Origin: Sva-07 sp964592115
GTDB lineage: Bacteria > Actinomycetota > Acidimicrobiia > Acidimicrobiales > Ilumatobacteraceae
Assembly: GCA_964592115.1 (NCBI GenBank)
Contig: CAZQCP010000001.1
Location: 22,151 to 86,150, forward strand
Length of the DNA stretch: 64,000 nucleotides
Reading direction: 5' to 3'
This document shows positions 59,381 through 64,000 of the stretch, piece after piece (within the stretch, counting starts at the first letter, position 1; each line of letters opens with the position of its first letter). Both the position numbers and the translations under genes were made by a program. The notes beneath the pieces were generated by a model that saw nothing but the letters and a program-made list of their open reading frames with translations, searched no databases and was not told the DNA's origin.

Positions 59381-60502
59381 TCAGACGTCGAGGTCGATAC
59401 CGAGCAACTCGGCGGCATCGAGGACGCCGTCGCCGCGGGCGGCTGCCGCGTCGACGGCGGCCAACGCGCCGGGCGTGTCGAGATCGTCGTCGAGACGCTC
59501 GCGCACCTCGTCGACCAGGTCGGGGTTGGGCGTCGAGCAGCGGCTCCAGGCGGCGAGTCGGGCCCCGTTGCGCGGCATCAGCTCGTCGTCCCACTCCCAC
59601 TCGGTGCGGTAGTGGTGTTCGATGATCGCGAGGCGGATCGCCCGCGGGTCCCACGTCTCGCGGAGCTGGTCGACGAACACGAGGTTGCCGAGGCTCTTCG
59701 ACATCTTCTCGCCGTCCATGCTGATCAGCGCGGTGTGCATCCAGTGCCTGACGAACGGTTCGCCGGTCGCCGCTTCCGACTGCGCCCGCTCGCACTCGTG
59801 GTGCGGGAAGATGAGATCCGCGCCGCCACCGTGCAGGTCGATCGTGGTGCCGAGCTCGCGCAGCGCCAGCGCGGAGCACTCGATGTGCCAGCCGGGCCGA
59901 CCGGGGCCCCACATCGTGTCCCACGACGGCTCGTCGGCCGCCGACGGGTGCCAGAGCACGAAGTCGAGCGGCGAGCGCTTGTTCGGGTCATCGATGTTGC
60001 CGCCGCGCTCCTTCGCCAGCAGCAGCATCTCGTCGTCGCTGTAGTGGCTGAGCGAACCGAACGAGTCGAACTTCGAGACGTCGAAGTAGACCGACCCACC
60101 GGCCTCGTACGCGAACCCGCGGTCGAGCACCATGCCGATGAACCCCCGGATGTCGGGGATCGCCGATGACGCACGCGGCGACGAGGCGACGGGCAGCGCG
60201 TTGAGGGCCTCCATGTCGCGCTCGAAGCGGGCCTCTTCGCCGGCGGCGAGGTCGAGGTAGTGGATCCCGAGCTCACGCGCCTTGGCGAACAGCGGGTCGT
60301 CGACGTCGGTGACGTTGCGCACACAGCGCACGGTGTGCCCCTTGTCGATCAGGCGTCGCTGGAGCACGTCGTAGGCGATGAACGTCGCCGCGTGGCCGAG
60401 GTGCGTGGCGTCGTACGGCGTGATGCCGCACGTGTACATCAGCACGTGGTCGTTCGGCTCGAAGGGAACGATGGCGCGCCGCGCTGTGTCGTAGAGATGC
60501 AT
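59381..60502 (-). CDS. mshC: Cysteine:GlcN-Ins ligase (mycothiol synthesis)
   Basis: A 373-residue class I synthetase-like enzyme joining cysteine to glucosaminyl-inositol, the third step of mycothiol synthesis. It starts MHLYDTARRAIVPFEPNDHV, then YTCGITPYDATHLGHAATF with the zinc Cys and HIGH-like motif, VRNVTDVDDPLFAKA, and KMSKS in GEKMSKSLGNLVFV. The order and the YDTA start separate MshC from CysS. It is about 40 residues shorter than mycobacterial MshC at its C-terminus. ATG at 60502 forms TGATG with the npdG stop; a GTG at 60505 is the alternative. Confidence 0.9.
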   Translation of the reverse strand: MHLYDTARRAIVPFEPNDHVLMYTCGITPYDATHLGHAATFIAYDVLQRRLIDKGHTVRCVRNVTDVDDPLFAKARELGIHYLDLAAGEEARFERDMEALNALPVASSPRASSAIPDIRGFIGMVLDRGFAYEAGGSVYFDVSKFDSFGSLSHYSDDEMLLLAKERGGNIDDPNKRSPLDFVLWHPSAADEPSWDTMWGPGRPGWHIECSALALRELGTTIDLHGGGADLIFPHHECERAQSEAATGEPFVRHWMHTALISMDGEKMSKSLGNLVFVDQLRETWDPRAIRLAIIEHHYRTEWEWDDELMPRNGARLAAWSRCSTPNPDLVDEVRERLDDDLDTPGALAAVDAAAARGDGVLDAAELLGIDLDV

Positions 60503-61182
60503 CACCCGGCGTCAACCGGCGGGGGGTCGGTCTTGATTCCCGTGAGCTTGGGCGCGACACGGGTCTTGTAGCGCACGTTGAGTTGGAGCAGGACGGCCGT
60601 GAACGCCTCGATCGCCGTCGCGTTCGAGAGCTCGCCCGCGTCGAGGGGACGGCAGCCGGGAAACTTGTCGACGATCTCGCTCACCGTGCGCACCGCGGCG
60701 GGATCGTCGCCACAGATGAGCACGTCGGAGTCGATCGGCTGGTCGATGTGGCCGAGCTCGGTCGCCGGCAGGTGGTGGAACGCGGCGACGACCCGGCAGC
60801 GCGGCACCGCCGCCTGCACGTGCGCAGCAACGCTGCCGCGGGGCGGCACGAGCGGCTGGAACTCCTTGTTGACGCGCACGAGGGCGTTCGCCATCGACAC
60901 GACGATCTTGCCGGCGAGCGCCCGTTGGTTCTCCTGGGCCGTGCTCGCCGCCGAGTCCCACGGTGTCGCGATCACGACGAGATCGCAGGCCGCAGCGGCG
61001 GCGTTGTCACCGCATTCGAGCAGCTCGTCGAGGTCGGGCCACTGGGCGACCAGCTCGTCGCGAGCCTCCATCGCCCGATACTTCGAGCGTGAACCGATCA
61101 ACGCCGGATACCCGACGCTGGCCAGACGCGCCGCCAGTCCACTGCCTGCGGGTCCGGTTCCACCGAGAATGCCGATGCGCAT
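60502..61182 (-). CDS. npdG: F420-dependent NADP reductase (NpdG family)
   Basis: A 226-residue enzyme with an N-terminal dinucleotide site RIGILGGTGPAGSGLAARLA, then PALIGSRSKYRAMEARDEL, typical of F420H2:NADP oxidoreductases. PRCRVVAAFHHLPATELG and a late DAGELSNATAIEAFTAVLL region fit too. It would link F420 and NADP pools, which also implies F420 synthesis elsewhere. ATG at 61182. It is divergent from the enoyl reductase gene. Confidence 0.83.
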   Translation of the reverse strand: MRIGILGGTGPAGSGLAARLASVGYPALIGSRSKYRAMEARDELVAQWPDLDELLECGDNAAAAACDLVVIATPWDSAASTAQENQRALAGKIVVSMANALVRVNKEFQPLVPPRGSVAAHVQAAVPRCRVVAAFHHLPATELGHIDQPIDSDVLICGDDPAAVRTVSEIVDKFPGCRPLDAGELSNATAIEAFTAVLLQLNVRYKTRVAPKLTGIKTDPPPVDAG

Positions 61183-61236
61183 GGCGACAGCGTGGCACAT
61201 CGGCCCCGAGTTCCACACATGGCGCACGGCACATCA

Positions 61237-61265
61237 ACGACATGCCCCTGACGATCATCTACGGT
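61237..61265 (+). promoter_or_regulatory. Leaderless promoter of the enoyl-ACP reductase gene
   Basis: ACGACA (61237-61242), a 17-base spacer and TACGGT (61260-61265), then 7 bases to the ATG at 61273. Four of six -35 bases match, with ideal spacing. Confidence 0.6.
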
Positions 61266-61272
61266 CCTGGTC

Positions 61273-62040
61273 ATGGGACTGCTCGACGGCAAGAAGATCG
61301 TGATCACCGGCGTGCTCACCGACGCCTCCTTGGCCTACGGCGTGGCGCGCATCGCGCTCGACGAGGGCGCCGACATCGTCCTCACCGGCGCCGGGCGAGC
61401 ACTCAGCCTGACCCAGCGCACGGCGCGCAAACTCGGTGACGGCATCGACGTGTTCGAGCTCGACGTCACGGTGCCCGAGCACGGCGTCGCGGTCCGCGAG
61501 GCGTTGGCCACCAAGTGGGGCCGCGTCGACGGCGTGCTGCACTCGATCGGGTTCGCTCCCGAGTCGTGTCTCGGCGAGGATTTTATGGGGGCGCCCTGGG
61601 ACGACGTCGCCGTCGCCATCCACGTGTCGGCGTACTCGATGAAGGCGCTCGCCGACGCGTTCGTGCCGTTGATGAGCGCGGGTGGTGCCTTCGTCGGCCT
61701 CGACTTCGACAACCGCCAGGCGTGGCCGGCGTACAACTGGATGGGTGTCGCCAAGTCGGCGCTGCAGAGCGTGTCGCGGTACCTGGCCAAAGAGCTCGGT
61801 CCGCAGGGCATCCGCTCCAACCTGATCGCCGCCGGCCCGGTCAAGACGATGGCCGCCAAGTCGATCCCGGGCTTCGCCAAGTTCGAAGACGTGTGGGACG
61901 AGCGCGCCCCGCTCGGCTGGGACGTCACCGACTCCGAGCCGGTCGCTCGCGCCTGCATCGCCCTGCTGTCGGACTGGTTCCCCGCCACGACCGGCGAGAT
62001 CATCCACGTCGACGGCGGCTACCACGCCATCGGCGCCTGA
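61273..62040 (+). CDS. fabI: Enoyl-ACP reductase, FabI/InhA type
   Basis: A 255-residue SDR-like reductase for the last step of fatty-acid elongation. The divergent NAD site is KKIVITGVLTDASLAYGVAR, as in InhA and FabI. LHSIGFAPESCLGEDFMG and the catalytic YNWMGVAKSALQSVSRYLA (Tyr-x6-Lys) follow, and the late AAGPVKTMAAKSIPGF marks the substrate loop. It is closer to the InhA/actinobacterial branch by its opening and FAPES segment. Whether it serves type II FAS or a longer-chain system cannot be told here. Confidence 0.92.
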   Translation: MGLLDGKKIVITGVLTDASLAYGVARIALDEGADIVLTGAGRALSLTQRTARKLGDGIDVFELDVTVPEHGVAVREALATKWGRVDGVLHSIGFAPESCLGEDFMGAPWDDVAVAIHVSAYSMKALADAFVPLMSAGGAFVGLDFDNRQAWPAYNWMGVAKSALQSVSRYLAKELGPQGIRSNLIAAGPVKTMAAKSIPGFAKFEDVWDERAPLGWDVTDSEPVARACIALLSDWFPATTGEIIHVDGGYHAIGA

Positions 62041-62050
62041 CGCCGAAGGC

Positions 62051-62533
62051 CTACTCCCCCTCGGTGCGGCCGACCTCGTAGCTACCGGGCTCAGGCATGC
62101 CCGTGGCGATGGCGAGGCGGTTCCACGCGTTGATCTCGATGATGGCGAAGAGCAGCTTGCCGAGCTCGTCGCGCGTGAACTGAGCCGATGCTGCGTCGAG
62201 CACGGAGTCCGGCACGTGGCCCTCGGCGACGAGTGTGACCGCCTCGGTCAACGCCAGCGCGGCGCGCTCGCGGTCGGAGTAGAACGTGGTCTCCCGCCAG
62301 GCGCCCAACGAGTACAGGCGTTGCTCGCTCTCACCGGCCGCGCGGGCGTCCTTCCAATGCATGTCGAGGCAATACGCACAGCCGTTCACCTGTGACGCTC
62401 GCATCTTGACCAGTTCCAGGAGTGGCGGCTCGAGACCCGACGCCTTGACCGACGCACTGAGTCGCTGCATCGCCTGGTACCCATCCGTCCACAGGCGGAA
62501 CGTTCGCTGTCGTTGGTGGACCACGACGTCCAC
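62051..62533 (-). CDS. Carboxymuconolactone decarboxylase family, AhpD-like protein
   Basis: A 160-residue all-helical protein. The motif ELVKMRASQVNGCAYCLDMH carries the CxxC pair and His of AhpD-like alkylhydroperoxidases, and ARAAGESEQRLYSLGAWRET follows as usual. It may take part in peroxide defence as a thiol-disulfide protein. Start is GTG at 62533, as the conserved region begins some 25 residues in; ATG 62470 would cut it. Convergent with the enoyl reductase gene, 10 bases apart. Confidence 0.88.
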   Translation of the reverse strand: MDVVVHQRQRTFRLWTDGYQAMQRLSASVKASGLEPPLLELVKMRASQVNGCAYCLDMHWKDARAAGESEQRLYSLGAWRETTFYSDRERAALALTEAVTLVAEGHVPDSVLDAASAQFTRDELGKLLFAIIEINAWNRLAIATGMPEPGSYEVGRTEGE

Positions 62534-62596
62534 CGTAGTGCCCGCGGGCCGGGTGCAGTTCTGTCGACATTCTTCGCGCGTATATTCGTTTTTCCC

Positions 62597-62625
62597 TTGA
62601 CATCGGAACGTCAGCGCGATAGCGT
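62597..62625 (+). promoter_or_regulatory. Strong leaderless promoter of the DUF222/HNH gene
   Basis: A perfect -35 TTGACA (62597-62602), a 17-base spacer and TAGCGT (62620-62625), followed by only 6 bases before the ATG at 62632. The RNA would start at the ATG. The surrounding region is AT-richer than the rest of the window. Confidence 0.75.
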
Positions 62626-62631
62626 TTCGAC

Positions 62632-64000
62632 ATGGGGCAGTGGGTCGATCTCGTCGACGAGGTACACGACCTCGACGACGACGCAGTGATCGCCCGCTTC
62701 CGCGACCTCGAGCTGGCGTTGCGCCGCCAGGAGGCAGAACTGGCAGCGGTGATCGCCGAGGTCGATCGTCGTCGCCTCTTCCGTCGCGATGGGCATCACA
62801 CGATGCGCAACTGGATGCTTGCCGAAGGCACGTGGTCCAGCTCGCAGGTGATCCGCCGTCGCCGTCTCGCCGCGCTCGTCACCGAGATCGATGCGGTCGG
62901 AGCTGCGCTCGTCGAGGGCACGATCGGTGTCGCCCAGGTCGACGAGTTGGCCCGTGTGCACGCCAACCCGCGCTGCGGTGATCAGCTCGCCGACGCCGCG
63001 GACACGTTGGTCGAACAGTGTGAGGTGTTGTCGTTCGACGATGCCCGCACGTGCGTCCGCCAGTGGGAGACGCTCGCCGATCTCGACGGCGCCCACCGCG
63101 ACCGGGCATCCAGCGAAGACCGGCGCCGCGCGCACGTCGGGGTGGACGATGACGGGCTCGTCGTGTCGGCGTCGGGTGGCTCGGCGATGGATGCGGCTGA
63201 GATGCAGGTGATCTTCGACGCGTTCGTCGAGCGCGAGTTCCGCAACGACGTCAACGAACGCACGATCACACGCGGGCCCGACGCTCCCGACGCATCGCTC
63301 CCCCGTACCGCACCGCAACGCCGATTCGATGCGCTGGCGGCGATCTTCCGGGCGGCGGCAGCCAATCCGACCTTGGCGCCGCGAGTTCCGGTCGTCGTCA
63401 ACCTGCTCGTCGATCAGTGGACGTTCCACGATTCGCTGTATCGCCACGGGCTGACCGCCACCGCGCCAGATCCCGCCCGGCAGCCCGACCCATCCGATCG
63501 ACGCTGCGCGACCGACGATGGCATCCCCGTGCTGCCCGACGATGCGTTGCGTGCCGCACTCGATGGGCACATCCGTCGCATCGTGATGGATTCCGACCAC
63601 GTCGTCATCGACGCTGGGCGCCGTCAGCGCCTGTTCACCGGCGCAGCCCGCGACATCGCCCGCATCCTGGCAACTCGTTGCGAGTGCCCCGGATGCACCG
63701 TGAAGGCCCGCTTCGCCCAGGTCGACCACCTGACGGAGTGGCTCGATCACGGTGAGACGGCGCTGGCCAACGCCGACGCCGAGTGCGGCCGCCACAACCG
63801 GCACAAACATCGAGCCGGATGGACCGGCCGCCGACGTCCGGACGGACAACTCAACTGGTACCGCCGAGACGGCACCGAGATCCTCCCCGCCGGTCGTCGT
63901 CACCGACCCGACATCCACGAACTCGACACCCTCGCCCGGCAACGGCTCGATGCCCTTCGCCCCGAACGCCGAGCCCACGATCGCCCCGACGACCCGGACG
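62632..64000 (+). CDS. DUF222/13E12-type HNH endonuclease (runs off the window end)
   Basis: At least 456 codons, still open at the last base. The N-terminal DUF222 part starts GQWVDLVDEVHDLDDDAVIA and includes RRDGHHTMRNWMLAEGTWSS. The C-terminal HNH domain has the CECPGC knuckle, then FAQVDHLTEWLDHGETALAN and ECGRHNRHKH with the His and Asn residues of the nuclease site. These 13E12 repeat proteins are abundant in Actinobacteria and suspected to be mobile or selfish, but their role is unknown. The leaderless start at 62632 is set by a consensus promoter. Confidence 0.88.
   Translation, partial: MGQWVDLVDEVHDLDDDAVIARFRDLELALRRQEAELAAVIAEVDRRRLFRRDGHHTMRNWMLAEGTWSSSQVIRRRRLAALVTEIDAVGAALVEGTIGVAQVDELARVHANPRCGDQLADAADTLVEQCEVLSFDDARTCVRQWETLADLDGAHRDRASSEDRRRAHVGVDDDGLVVSASGGSAMDAAEMQVIFDAFVEREFRNDVNERTITRGPDAPDASLPRTAPQRRFDALAAIFRAAAANPTLAPRVPVVVNLLVDQWTFHDSLYRHGLTATAPDPARQPDPSDRRCATDDGIPVLPDDALRAALDGHIRRIVMDSDHVVIDAGRRQRLFTGAARDIARILATRCECPGCTVKARFAQVDHLTEWLDHGETALANADAECGRHNRHKHRAGWTGRRRPDGQLNWYRRDGTEILPAGRRHRPDIHELDTLARQRLDALRPERRAHDRPDDPD

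Noticed and set aside
59370..59382. Copy of the GGGGTCAGAC palindrome motif at the mshC end
   Set aside because: A 10-base match to the 16754 element exists, but it falls in coding sequence around the mshC stop and has no inverted partner, so chance is likely.
62611..63978. A 455-codon open frame on the minus strand
   Set aside because: It is fully antisense to the DUF222/HNH gene, has no family motifs, and arises from GC-rich codon bias. The plus strand shows clear DUF222 and HNH motifs and a promoter.
1..64000. tRNA or rRNA genes
   Set aside because: Intergenic spaces are short, and none showed a cloverleaf or rRNA-like segment on reading. A tRNA scan would settle it.

Overview
The window is about 64 kb of high-GC DNA from an actinobacterium. 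It is packed with housekeeping genes, mostly on the minus strand, in operons whose genes overlap by 1-4 bases. Two blocks keep the gene order I recall from Mycobacterium tuberculosis: roughly Rv1692-Rv1711 (HAD-IIA, tlyA, nadK, recN, pyrG, Nudix, xerD, scpA, scpB, rluB) and roughly Rv2572c-Rv2614c (aspS, hisS, relA, apt, secF, secD, yajC, ruvBAC, yebC, pdxT, pdxS, pimA, patA, pgsA, HIT, thrS). mshC and an F420-linked reductase also point to Actinobacteria. No mycolate or mycomembrane genes are visible, and the gene mix, DUF222-HNH gene and leaderless promoter style suggest a deep-branching class such as Acidimicrobiia. That placement is inference. Three runs of exactly 100 N (14771-14870, 29497-29596, 58386-58485) are scaffold placeholders, so real lengths there are unknown.

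Layout. 0-10.9 kb: cell-envelope arabinan block (AftD-like arabinosyltransferase, polyprenol-phosphate mannose synthase, GT4, DprE2, methyltransferase, DprE1, UbiA-type DPPR synthase, HAD phosphatase). 10.9-15.7 kb: aroA, tyrA, rluB, scpB, scpA, which run into the arabinan genes in one long minus-strand operon. 15.7-18.2 kb: trpS and a MATE exporter on the plus strand, separated by a 106-bp perfect-arm palindromic element. 18.2-26.6 kb: HD protein, xerD, Nudix, pyrG, recN, nadK, tlyA, a Lys/Ala-tailed phasin-like protein and a HAD-IIA phosphatase. 26.7-30.5 kb: DUF1015, an SSB-like protein, a Gfo/Idh/MocA oxidoreductase and a hot-dog protein. 30.5-49.6 kb: aspS, hisS, relA, apt, secF, secD, yajC, tgt, queA, ruvBAC, bcp, yebC, pdxT, pdxS, a DUF3048 lipoprotein, htpX and lemA. 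49.6-58.2 kb: PIM-type glycolipid block (pimA-like, GGDEF/EAL protein, patA, pgsA), HIT and thrS. 58.2-64 kb: a tandem palindrome array, plsC, mshC, npdG, an enoyl-ACP reductase, an AhpD-like protein and the start of a DUF222/HNH gene.

How they fit. DprE1, DprE2 and the UbiA protein make decaprenyl-phosphoryl-arabinose, Ppm makes polyprenyl-phosphate mannose, AftD-like GT-C uses the arabinose donor outside the membrane, and PgsA, PatA and PimA make acylated phosphatidylinositol mannosides. Together these are most of the parts for a lipoarabinomannan-like polymer, apparently outside the mycolate group. DprE1 has Thr where the benzothiazinone-target Cys387 sits in M. tuberculosis. A c-di-GMP synthase/hydrolase gene lies inside the PIM operon.

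Regulatory texture. At least 17 genes have a TAnnnT box 6-9 bases before the start codon, as expected for leaderless transcripts. Nearly every operon boundary holds a long imperfect palindrome, some carrying the stop or start codon of the neighbouring gene. Two such palindromes appear as tandem copies at assembly gaps. No rRNA, tRNA or CRISPR array was seen.
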